Assembly (NCBI RefSeq): GCF_040807025.1
Contig: NC_090946.1
Coordinates: 5,684,001-5,748,000 of the forward strand
Source: Struthio camelus
Lineage: Eukaryota > Chordata > Aves > Struthioniformes > Struthionidae
DNA length: 64,000 nt
Reading direction: 5' to 3'
The notes under the pieces were generated by a model. It saw only the letters and a list, made by a program, of their open reading frames with translations. It ran no database searches and was not told the DNA's origin. Below, piece by piece: positions 53,444-64,000 of this stretch. Every line of letters starts with the position of its first letter. The first letter of the stretch is position 1. The position numbers and the translations under genes are program-made.

Positions 53444-56400
53444 ATGGCGGGCGCGGGTCCTCCCGCGGGGCGGCGGCGGCTGCGGGACGACGGCGTGCGC
53501 ACGGCCACCTCGGCCGAGCAGGTGCGGGGAGGGGGCGGCGGCGCAGAGGGGCCCTGCGGTGGGGGTGCGGGGAGGGGCGAAGAGGGGCTGCGGTGTGGGC
53601 GTGTCCGGCGGCAGTGGGGCTGGGGTGTGGGGTGCAGTGGGGCTGGGATGTGGGTGTCAGGCTGCAAGGGGGCTGGGGGTGTGGGGTGCAGTGGGGCTGG
53701 GGGTTCAGTGGGTCTGGGATGTGGGTGTCAGGCTGCAGTGGGGCTGGGGTGTGGGGTGCAGTGGGGCTGGGGGAGGGTGTCAGGCTGCAGTGGGGCTGGG
53801 GTGTGGGGCGCAGTGGGGCTGGGGTGTGGGTGTCAGGCTGCAAGGGGGCTGGGGGTGTGGGGTGCAGTGGGGCTGGGGGTTCAGTGGGTCTGGGATGTGG
53901 GTGTCAGGCTGCAGTGGGGCTGGGGTGTGGGGTGCAGTGGGGCTGGGGGAGGGTGTCAGGCTGCAGTGGGGCTGGGGTGTGGGGCGCAGTGGGGCTGGGG
54001 TGTGGGTGTCAGGCTGCAAGGGGGCTGGGGGTGTGGGGTGCAGTGGGGCTGGGGGTTCAGTGGGTCTGGGATGTGGGTGTCAGGCTGCAGTGGGGCTGGG
54101 ATGTGGGGTGCAGTGGGGTGGGGGGTGGGTGTCAGGCTGCAGTGGGGCTGGGGGTGTGGGGTGCAGTGGGGCGGGGGGTGGGTGTCAGGCTGCAGTGGGG
54201 CTGGGGGTGTGGGGTGCAGTGGGGTGGGGGGTGCAGTGGGGCTGGGATGTGGGTGTCAGGCTGCAGTGGGGCTGGGGTGTGGGGTGCAGTGGGGTTGGGG
54301 TGTGGGGGTGTCAGGCTGCAGGGGGGCTGGGGTGTGGGATGCAGTGTGGGGTGCAGTGGGGCTGGGGTGCTGGGGTGTCAGGCTGCAGTGGGGCTGGGGT
54401 GTGGGGTGTAGTGTGGGGTGGGGATGTGGGGTGCAGTGGGGCTGGGATGTGAGGGTATGGGGGGGGGTGCAGCGGGGCTGGAGTCCGTGGGGGCAGTGTG
54501 GGGTGCAGTGGGGCAGGGGTAACTGCAGGGGGGGCTGGGGTGCGGGGTGCAGTGAGGGGGCTCAGGGTGCGATGGGGGGGGGGAGCTCAGGCAGGGCAGC
54601 CGCGGTCACCCCAGCGGGGCGCAGGCGGTCGGCAGGGCTGGGGAGGGGGCGGGCGCGCAGGGGACGAGGTTCGGGGGCTGCCCCGGCAGCGCCCCGTGTC
54701 CCCCCCTGCGCTGGCGGCGCTTGTGCCGCCCCGAACACCCGCGGGACGGGGCCCCAGTCGGGTGTGCGGGAAAAGGGCTGGCGTCTTCAGCCTTGTCCCT
54801 GAGTCGGGGGGCCGGCGCCGTGGAGAGCCCCGGAGAGGAGAGGGCGCCGAGCGAGCTGGCAGCAGGCAAGAGAAAAAGATCTGCTCGGAGTTTTATCTGC
54901 GCGTCGGGGGCCTTTCCTACCCTCGACGGAGCACGCGGGCTGAGGAACGGCGCTCGCTGTGCTTCTCGGCTGCCCCGGGGCTGCCCAAATCGCGGCCGAG
55001 CTCGCGGGGCGGCGTTTGGCGCGGGGCGACCGTGACGGCTGCCGGAGGAGAGCGACCCGACGACGGCGGCGGCCTCTCGGCTGCCGCCCCTTTGGCTGCT
55101 CGCTGCGACGGTGGCCCGGCCCCGATGCCTGCGGCTGGGCCGAGGGGGTGGCCGTCGCTGGCGGTAGCCGTCGCCTCAGTTTGTTGGGTCTCCCCGTGGC
55201 TTTGACCCGAGCCAGCGGCGCCGGCAACGGCAGCCGCCAACCTCGGGGAAGGGTCAAGCAGCCCTGGCGGGGGTGGGTGGGACGGGGACCCAGCTGCTGC
55301 CGCCGCCGCCTGCTGCGCGTGGTCTGTCCTCGCCGCTGGAAGGCGTTCCCCCCTTTCTGCGGAGCGCCTCGACTCGCCTTCTGAGTCATCTCGGCAGCTG
55401 GCGGGCAGAGGTTTTCCCTGGCGCGGGGTTGCTGGGGGACCTGCCGAGCCGCTGTGCGGCTGCGGGGAGCCGAAAACAGCGGGTTCCTCGAATGAGAGGA
55501 GCGCGGGAGGGGTCTGTAGCAGCACGCGAGTGTCTGATGTTTGCCGAGCTGCGCGCCGGTCCTCCGCGGCCGCCTCATCGTGACGCGCGGCTTGGCCGGG
55601 CTCGGTTTGGATGTCATCTCCAAGCTCTCTGGCCTGCTCTTTGCTCCTTGGTCAGGCAGGAGCTGGGAGCGGAGAGGCCTCAGGAGCTTCTTCTCCCATC
55701 GCAGTTGCTGTCTGGTGGGAGATGTCGCCAGTCCCTGCAGGGTTGCCCCTCAGCCCTTGCCCCCAGCTTTTTCAGCCAGAGAAACCTAAGCGGAAGCGAT
55801 GAGATGGCGCACGCGCGTGACCTGGTTTTTCAGAGGGGCGCTGGATTGCCTGGGATGCTCGTTAAGCGGAAATTGGGGTTACTGGGCTTTCCTTGGTGCT
55901 GATGTTTCCTTCTCGTGGGACCGGATGTTTTTTTACCCGTCTTCGCTGTTGTATTAAATGGGAAAGGTGATGCTGCCTCTGCCCGCTGTGGGACCTTGTT
56001 CCTTCCCCCGCGCTGGCACGAGTGCTCACGCGGCTGGGTCGCAAAGCAGTGGCTTCCTGATCCGCTCCGCGGCGCGATCGGGCCCAAAAGAGGTGCTGGC
56101 GGGAGAGGGATGACGCGTTGCCGGGTCAGCCGTCCCGGCTTGCGCCGACGCAAGCTCCTGGTGAACCCCGGTGCAGGAGGTGAGCGCCTCCTGTGCTTGG
56201 GACCCCAAACCCCGCACAACCAGAGCTCTTCTCCGGCGGTTTGGTGTGGAGCTGAGCCGCGGCCCTGCGCCTAGGGGCCGAGGCTGCTCGCTCTGCCTCG
56301 AGACGGGACTCTGCCGGCGTTGGCCGTTGCGCGTCCCCCCCGCGCGCCGGGCAGCGAGCTGCGTGGCGGAAGGCGTCGGTGAGGGGCGCGTTGGGTTAGT

Positions 56401-59400
56401 GTTTCCTGGGCGCGGACAAGGCCTCTGTTGTCCCTGTGGTTAAAAAAGCTCTTGTCTGCTTTCTGCATTTATAAATTTTTCCTCCTTCCTTGCCACTGAC
56501 TCTGGCTTTTTGCCACGAGCTGGCGTGGGATGGGAGAGGGAGGCGAACACAGAAACGGTTAAGGAGGCTGAGGAGGGTCTGGGAGAGAAGCAAAAAGCTC
56601 CCTCCGCTCCCTGGGGTGGGTGAATTCAGCCTCCTTGGGCTCGGCGGCGGGGGCTGATGACTTCTTGAGGATTGCCTGGCAGCGTGCACGCAGATGCCAT
56701 CCTGCGTGAGGCTGTCGCGCGCTTCCTTGGATGCGTTACAGTGAGGAAGAGCGCCTGGCAAAGCGGAAGCGGGAAGCCCTGGATATCGCCGCTCCGGTGG
56801 AAGGGCTAGCAAGGCTGCCGAATCCGGTGACCCTCTCTGGAGCTGTGCCCTGCAGTCCCTGTCCCGACGGCATTGAACTTTAGCCCAAAAGCTGCTCGGT
56901 TTTGGCCTTGCCGGGGGGTCTGTTCCGCGCCTCCCGGCTCTGCTGCTTAGGCGCTGCCTCCCCGTCCCCCTGCGTCGCCTCCGTGCTGTCAGGGCCCCCT
57001 CGCTCCTGCGGTTCACGCTGCTGCTTTTCCTTTCCCGTTGCTCCATCTCCAGCTGCCTGGGTGCAGAGAAACTCCCCTCTCTCTCGAAAGAAAGGCAAGG
57101 CTTTTCTTTTGAAAAAAGAGGGTTTGCAATCCCTTGAAACGTCTGAACTCTCCTCCACGCCCGGGGCGGGGTGGCCCCTGTCGGGGCGAAAGGGGATGCG
57201 GGTGCTTCTCAGGCCGTGGGGTTCCTGCTCTCCCTGGGCTGAGGACGTGCAGCACGCCTCCTTCCCAGCTGGCCACAGGGACGCGGTGGTCCAGGCGCCC
57301 GGGTGCAGCAACAGGTACGGCGTAGCTGGGAGACGGACTCACCAGGAGCTTGTTTTGGGCTTCAGCAAGCCGCGCTTAGTGTGGCTTCAGAAACTCAGCC
57401 TTGGGGCTGTGCTACCAAAGGGATCTTGGTTGCTTTGCTCGATTGCTGCCTGGCGTCCTGGGTTAGCCGCAGGAGGTGGCTGGACCTGTCATAGTCATTT
57501 CTTCTCGCTTAGGTCTGTCCCATTAGAGAAACCACAGCTCTACTGTGTGCGCTCCCAGTTACATCGTTTTCTCAAGCTCAGGGTACGTTATCGAGGGTAA
57601 GGAAGATTACCCTGGCTTGGAACGATGCTAAGACAGTAGTTACGGAGCTGAAGCAACTGGATTTTAGGGTTAAATCAAAAACGAGTCAAAGATCCAGCAG
57701 CTCCTGAATCGCACAGGTGGGACCATCGAAGCCATCCAGCTGTAGCTAGAGACGGGTGGCCCAATAGGTTTCACTTGGGGGCCCCAGAACAAGTGAAACT
57801 TCATCTTGAAAAATTCTGCCTTTGAAAACAGAAAACTGACGGTGCTCAAATCTCTTCTTAGTCCCGAGTGAAAAGCTTTGTGTCGGCCCCTGCTATGCCG
57901 CTCCTCTGGCGGAGGAGGTCTGTAAGTCACCCTGGGCCCACAAACGCCAGTCGAGACCAGGTGGCCCTCAGTTGGTTTGATTTCCTGAAAAGAAGGTGAT
58001 GAGACAGCAAATCTGATAATGGAAAGCTAATCATATTTAGCTGAATAAATCCTGTGGGATGAAGCAGATCCCTCTTAAGGACAGAGGCCTTTCAGAGCCA
58101 GTGATATCGGCTGGCTCTTGGCGGAGCGGATCTGGGCAGCACAGGGCTTGCTCCTGGCAAAAGCGGCTCCATGCAGAAGAAACCGGATGCTTTCCTCAAC
58201 CGAGGCAGCCAAGAGCCTCCTGCTCTCTGCTCCCCTGACCGTGTCACGTTGTTACCAAACAGCGCTTGGCGCGCCGGGATCCAGAACAGCTCTGCCGTCG
58301 CCGTCTGGGAGTGAGCTTTTTTGGGGTGGAGGGGGAAGGATCGTTTCTTCGATCCTGCCAAAGTGGATAAAGACTAGCGTGCCAGGCCAGCTACGTGAGC
58401 GGCAGGCTGGGCCGCTCGGACCTTTGGCAGCATTGTCTTGTTCATAGTTGTGGTGTTATGGTCTGATGAGATGCTGTTCATCAGCCTGGCTGTGGTCGCT
58501 GTGCATGCTTGTAGTCTCCAGAAGATGCAAAGAAAGGGACAGCTGAACCCTCTCCTCTTATCCTGCCTTTCTCTTGCAGCTCAGAGAGTATAGCCAAAGA
58601 TATCGTGGTCAAGAGACCTGCTCTGAACTGCCCCGGCAAAAGCGCTCCTCTGTTAGCGCGTGGGAAAGGCAGGAGCGGCTGCAGCAGGTCTTTGCTTGTG
58701 GTCAGTCAGTCCCTGCGGTCCGTGTGAGTCTTCGGCAGCTCCTAGGGCAGCATCTGGGTGTGGGTGCAAGCTGAGGGAGGCATTTCCTGTCCCAAGCTGT
58801 TGGACTGGCCCTTAACAGTAGAGCACAACGCAGATTTTTGTGATGATCTCAGTGGGTGAAAGTTGCAATCTCTTCCCTGCCCCGTGCAGGATTAAGCACT
58901 TTGGGATGAACGTGTTAAGGGTGACAGGAGTCCAGGATGGCTCTTTGGTGCTGTGTCAAGTACGTTTGGGTAGACAAGCATCAGCAGCCTGCTCGTCTCT
59001 GCCAGGAGGATCTGGAGAGAGGCCACCGAGAGCAGAGAAGTGGGCCAGGAGGACAAGCTTGTGACCCAACGTACTTGGCTGTTGATCACCGCTTTCCTTT
59101 CCTGCTGGTGTTTTTGTGGGGGGGAAACAAGGCGCTTGGCTGTTGCCATCCAACCGCAGTACAAACAAGCCTTGGAGGTGAGAACGGCAGGATCCTCATC
59201 TAGCTCCGATACAGCCTGCTCCCTTCTAGCGTGGGATTGGAGCACACGATTGGAGCCGTGGTGGGGCTCAGAGGGTGCTGTGTCAGGGAGAGAGGTGGGA
59301 TTGCTTTCCAAAGCTAACCTTGTTTTGTTTCTCTCCCCACCGTTACGCTCCTCCACCCTGTGGCTTGTTGCAGACTAAAGTAGAAGATATCGTGCAGGAA

Positions 59401-62400
59401 GTCTTCAATGCCTACAAGTCGAACCATCACACTTCGCAGTAAGTCCCTGTAGCAGCCGTGGGGCTGTGGGACCCTCATCTGGGTGGGCGCACTGCCTGCT
59501 GGCTCCATCCTAACGGTGTGGCTTTATGTGCGTAAAACAGCAGTTTATCTGTTCTGCTGCCAAGCGCTCTGCACCTCCGGGGGCAGAGCGGGCTGCCGCT
59601 CGCGCCCATGGGTGCAGTGCGAGGCAGCTGCTGCCGGGAGCCCACGGGGACGCAAAGGAGAGGTGAGGGTTTAGAGATGGCTTCAGCGTCCCCGTCTTGG
59701 GTTAGGCATGTGGCCCTCTGCTCTCCTAGTGTCCTCCGTCAACCCTTTGCCTTCTTCCACGGTCCTCGCGTCCGCTTGGTGACGGTTCCCCCTTCCCTTT
59801 TAAAGCCTGGGCCTGCTGAGAGCAGTCCGAGGAGGTGAGAAGAGCAGCCCCACTGCTTGGCTCCGCTCCTCTGTAGGCAGCGCATGTGATGGTGCCCGTG
59901 CCAGGCCTCTGTCCCCAGAACCTGCCGGGGACACTTGGCCAAGTGGCTGCCAGCCCAGGTGTTTCAAGCGACCACTCAAGGACTCGCACAAAGCGGATGC
60001 TGGAGGGATATGCGTGGATGCGGTGGTATCTTCTTTCCTCCGTACCCAACCCAAATTGACCTGTGCTGTTCAAGTGTTTAGAGGGCCAGGAAGCAGTCTA
60101 AGCAAATCCCACCAGTCTGTCTCCAAACCCCCAAATCTTTGGGAGCTTGGGAATCTCCCCCAGCCTCTGTGGATTTCTCGGGTGCCTAAATCCCTTCAAA
60201 CGCCGGGCCTTGCAACAGCCTTCCGTAGTCCTTTGGCCTAGTGGAGATAATTCAGTGGCCAGCTGCTTTAGATCCTCTGTCTGCTGGAAAGTTTCCATTA
60301 AAAACAGAACAAACAAAAACAAATGACTCTGGTGACCAAAGAGACTACAGCGTGCTCGGCAGTGGAGCTGCATTTCCTGCAGCGTACCCCAGGGAGGTGC
60401 GTGCCCCGCAGCCGCTATTTTCCAGAGTGCCTGGACTCCTTTTGCTGGCTCCACACCATAGGGGAGTCTCCCCTGTCTGCCCTTAATGGGACGGCGTCTG
60501 TTCAGTCCGCTGGGTTTCTGGAAATTGTGGGGCAGCGCAAAGCAGGAACAATGTTCTGGGCGGTGGGGAGGGGCTGTTGGCATGCCTCAGGCTTGCTCTG
60601 GTATGTCTCCCCCCAAAGGCCGTGATGTCTCCTGGTTGCAAAGCGAAGGCTGTGAGCTCCGCAGGAGGTGGTGGACAGTTCTGCTCCTTTTGAAGTGCTC
60701 CCACGTGGCCTCTCCCGACTCCTTTTGGGCCCGTTCACCCACTTCTGCTCTGTTGGAGACTTGTTCCTGGCAGCAGGCAGAAGGAGGAACGAGCCTGGGT
60801 GTGAAATGCCAGGCAACCCCTCCGAGGGCAGTAGGATGACCGCAGCCAGGCTCGTGTCTGCTCTTCATCAGGGTGCCTTGGAAGGGCGTGCTGAGCCCTG
60901 CCCTGCTCTGCCTGTCTTTCAGATTTGTCCTGCAGCGGGAGAAGCACTTCCACTACCTGAAGAGAGGCCTCAGACAACTGACCGAAGCCTACGAGGTACC
61001 TGGCGTGCCTGCAGCGTTGCTTGTCCTTCCCCTGGCCCACCAGGCTGTGTCTGGTGTCCTGCCTCCAGGGCCGATGGCCCTCTACTTTGCCTTCTGGCTC
61101 GGGTGAACCATCCAGCCCATCAGTGATGCTTTAGTTGTCGCTGGGTATTTGCCATCCTGAATTTGTTGCTGCTGGCTGTCGGATGGCCGCAAGATTCGCC
61201 CTGGGGCAGGCGAAGCGATTCTTGGCTGCCTGCGGGATCAGAGTTGCCTGCTGGTTGTACTTGTTACTGCAGTGACGCTCCAGAGAGCTCTTCTGGGAGC
61301 TCTTCTGCCTGCACCCTCTCCCGTGAGAGCTCTGCTGGCATCCCCAGGCCCAGTCCCAAGTCCCTTTCCTGTTTGGCTGCTTGTCCTCGGGAGCTGCTGC
61401 TGCCTCACCGGTCCCTCTCATCCCTACAGTGCTTGGATGCCAGCCGACCCTGGCTCTGCTACTGGATCCTGCACAGCTTGGAGTTGCTGGAGGAGCCCAT
61501 TCCCGAGTCGGTCGCCTCCGAGTAAGTGGTGCTGGCGGGTCTGTGGTGTGGGGAGCACCAGGGAGGCTGGCTTTAAGGCTTGGCAAGCTGGTCTTTGGGA
61601 GCGACTGCGGGGACCTAGTGTTGGGCCCCTGTGCCGTCCCAGAGCCCCAGGGGAAAGGGAAGTTGCCCCAGACGAGGTGGAGGGGTGAAAGGTGGCGCCT
61701 CTACTTCTTAGACCTGGGACGGAGGCATTAGGACTGTCCTGTAGCGAGATCTCTGTGTAGTGTCTGCAGTGATTTTGCCATTTGGCGCTTTGCCCTGCTG
61801 AGTGGGTCTGCCAGGGAATTTGGGGTAGCATCTGACCTGGACTGCCCCAAGGGAAAGAGAAGCCAGACTGCTTGAACGACCAGGTCCAACTTGCCCTGGC
61901 TTAACTCCTGGGACTGTGAATCTGGCACAGGCTGAAGCAGCGCGGTCCTTTGGGGCAGGAGCAGCGATGGGGATTGAGCCGCTGGCAGCGGGGAAGGGGG
62001 TGAGACACCCACGGAGTGCGCGGGGCTCGGACATCGATGCGGGGAGCGAGGACGTAGGCTCATCTGGCGCTTGTCGGCGTGGCCAGGGGCTGTCAGCCAG
62101 AGCAGGCGTCTTGGCCACCTCTCTGGGGGAGTCCTGGGATGCCTCAGGGTGAAATGACGCTGGTGGCAGAGGCCGGACTCAGGCAGGCTCATCGCGCGGG
62201 CCCTCCGCCTGCTCGCAGTGCCCTTCTGCTCCGCGCCAGCCCCTGGTTTTGGAGGGCCTGTGGGCTGCGTGCGAGTCTGCCACCTTGGCCCTGCTGCCGA
62301 TCCCGGAGGTGTTTGCTCCCGTGTCCGCTGGGCACAGCCAGGCCCACCTCCTGCTGTCCCCACGTGTTGGGCGCTACCAGGCGGGAGCACAAAAGTGCTT

Positions 62401-63537
62401 TGTCTCATTCATGGCTATCAATGCCTCCTATTCTTGCCTGCCAGCACTTTCGGGGCATCTCGTGACAGACGGAGATGGGGGAGATAAGGGACCCAGCTTT
62501 AACCTCCAGCGGGGGAATGAACAGACGGGAACGGGCTGGGTGGACTGACCTGCCTCCTGCAGCACAAGGCGCGCTGGCTGTGGCCGCTGTGAGCTGCGCA
62601 GAGACCCTTCGCTTTTGATGGGAGACAAGCACGGTCCTCCCTTGCCTCGATGGGAGAAATCATCCCCGTGTTAAGAACACGGTCAGGTTAAAATCCTCCT
62701 CTAGAAACCCTTAGGGACGTTCAGGCAGGTCTGAAATCTGTTGCTGGCAGGAGAAACGCGGAGGGAAGTGTCTGCCCTCTCTGCAGGGGGCTTGGTCCCC
62801 TCACCAGCTGCACCTTCAGGTTCACAAAGCGGGGCAATGGCTCCTGCTGCCTTTGCTCCCTGCTGCGGGGCTCTATTGAGAGCAGGCAGAGGGGTGATGA
62901 GTGGTGGCCGTGGGGCCAGCTCACATGATGTTTGCAAGGAAATCTCACGGGCAGGCAGGATCCCAGAGCTGAATGCGCTTGGCACGGGATGCTGTGCCTT
63001 GCTTGACCTGGGCTGGGCTCTCCGGGCCGACAGGATCACGTGCTAGCGCGGACTTTGGCTTGCCACCCCCCCCACCCCAAGGGGCTGGTGGGGCCAGGCT
63101 GGGAGTCGTCTGGGCCGTAGACGCGGTTGGGCGCCTTCTGGACGGCTGGGGACAGGTCTGGCGGGCGCTTGTGTGCGGGCTGTCACCCTTGAAGGCTCTC
63201 CCTGCTGTCGGTGGCCTTCGTGGGTGGCTTCCTGCCAGCTCTGCGCTCCCCGGGGCGTAGGGCGGCAGAGCAGGCAGGTGCCACTGCGTGGGTCAGTCCT
63301 GTCCGAATGATTCGCGAGGTGCCAGCCGCATCCTGAGCGAGGCTGGCAAGAGCCAGGCCCCTTCCTCAGCCCTCCCTCCGTCCTCTGCAGCGTCTGCCAG
63401 TTCCTGAGCCGCTGTCAGAGCCCCCAGGGTGGCTTTGGGGGAGGCCCTGGCCAGCACCCGCACCTCGCCCCCACCTACGCGGCTGTCAACGCGCTCTGTA
63501 TCATTGGCACGGAGGAGGCGTTCAACGTCATCGACAG
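53444..63537 (+). CDS. FNTB: FNTB protein farnesyltransferase beta subunit, 5' part
   Basis: FNTB is the catalytic zinc-binding subunit that attaches farnesyl to CaaX proteins such as Ras and lamins, working with FNTA. Exons in the window: 53444-53521, 59374-59438, 60923-60995, 61430-61521 and 63391-63537. They join in phase to 151 full codons and run off the right edge. Clear matches are [39 protein letters not shown] and [20 protein letters not shown], the first PFTB-type helical repeats. Zinc and farnesyl-diphosphate ligands lie in later exons, outside the window. The first exon ([17 protein letters not shown], 26 residues) is shorter than in human, which has about 48 residues before the same junction. 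Confidence 0.96.
53590..54560. repeat. 176-bp higher-order G-rich minisatellite in FNTB intron 1
   Basis: Built from 20-26-base GCAGTGGGGCTGGGGTGTGG blocks arranged into a 176-bp higher-order unit; the GCTGCAAGGGGG marker falls at 53661, 53837 and 54013, exactly 176 apart. Strongly G-skewed on the plus (transcribed sense) strand. Several frames stay open for hundreds of codons ([13 protein letters not shown]-like), with no start or splice logic. Confidence 0.93.
54561..59373 (+). other. FNTB: FNTB intron 1, remainder
   Basis: About 4.8 kb without a recognised exon. The 5' part (54.6-56.4 kb) is CpG-rich and then becomes more AT-rich. Many open frames occur, none with family similarity. An acceptor-like TTTCTCTTGCAG near 58568-58579 has no matching FNTB coding sequence after it. 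Confidence 0.55.
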
Positions 63538-64000
63538 GTAAAGCAGGGCTGGCCCGTGGGGGCGCTCCGAGGAGGGTCCCTGGGCAGCCCTGCTCCCCGT
63601 CGAGCTCCCTGGGGAGACGGCAAGCCAGCCTGCCTCACGTCGGGCAGAGATACGGCCAGACGCTGCCCCGGGGGCTCTCGGTGCCTTGAACATTTGGGGT
63701 CTTTGCCCCTCGCAATGGGCTGTTGCTTTGCTGGAGACATCGGTTGCACAGGTGGGGCTGGCAGGGAGCCTTCGGAGCCATGCAGACGGGTGCTTCTTGC
63801 TGGGGCAGAGCTTAAAGACGCTCCTTGGCCGCCGGAGGCAACGGCCTTCCCTCCGCTTGGGTGTTTTTGGGAGTGGGGCTGGGGTGATGCCCCGTGGAGG
63901 AGTGAGATGGAGAGCAAGAGGAGCCATAGTGGGTGCTGCGATGTCCGGGCCTGGGGAGGCTGGACCCTCACCGGCCCCTCATGCCCTGCTGGGTCTTGCA

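Noticed and set aside
53372-54802. 476-codon frame continuing FNTB exon 1 into the intron
   Set aside because: The consensus-like donor after GCCGAGCAG and the exact join to exon 2 at 59374 show that the continuation is intron (176-bp repeat).
58568-58774. Possible extra exon after TTTCTCTTGCAG in FNTB intron 1
   Set aside because: The sequence that follows does not resemble FNTB, and exon 1 already joins exon 2 in phase.

Overview
This window is vertebrate nuclear DNA. It carries spliced protein genes with GT–AG introns, CpG-island promoters and abundant GC-rich minisatellites, and has no bacterial or plasmid features. Protein similarity and compact GC-rich introns point to a sauropsid, most likely a bird; that taxon call is inference. 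I recognised seven genes by reading exons across splice sites, and almost every exon junction keeps phase and restores a known protein.

Layout, left to right. (1) NUP160, minus strand, 5' half only (coding exons 1-11, 501-9201); the rest lies beyond position 1. (2) A divergent intergenic block, 9.3-11.8 kb, filled with two G-rich minisatellites. (3) PLEKHG3, plus strand, a Rho-GEF with DH-PH domains (coding 13320-19663). (4) SPTB (beta-I spectrin), minus strand, complete: 35 coding exons, 39238 down to 20395, 2334 codons, plus a probable untranslated first exon and TATA/GATA promoter near 42.0-42.17 kb. PLEKHG3 and SPTB are tail-to-tail. (5) A 104-bp minisatellite array, 42.5-44.06 kb. (6) CHURC1, plus strand, 4 exons (44737-46588). 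(7) GPX2, minus strand, a selenoprotein with in-frame UGA and a visible SECIS element. (8) RAB15, minus strand, 7 exons (53033-50629). (9) FNTB, plus strand, 5' part only (53444-63537, continuing past the window), sharing a CpG-rich divergent promoter with RAB15.

The order PLEKHG3-SPTB-CHURC1-GPX2-RAB15-FNTB matches the human 14q23 block, including CHURC1 and FNTB flanking two opposite-strand genes. NUP160 is on 11p in human, so its head-to-head placement with PLEKHG3 is a lineage-specific junction or an assembly join. The genes do not form one pathway: nuclear pore, Rho signalling, membrane skeleton, transcription activation, peroxide reduction, vesicle traffic and protein farnesylation.

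The most informative observations are: an alternative SPTB 3' end with its own AATAAA that would make a PH-less short spectrin with a three-residue tail; the GPX2 SECIS; a PLEKHG3 8-nt microexon, an apparently duplicated phase 1-1 cassette and a 78-nt in-frame intron; phase compatibility for a CHURC1-FNTB fusion transcript; and a TCTCGCGAGA promoter palindrome at CHURC1. I found no evidence for a wholly new biological system.
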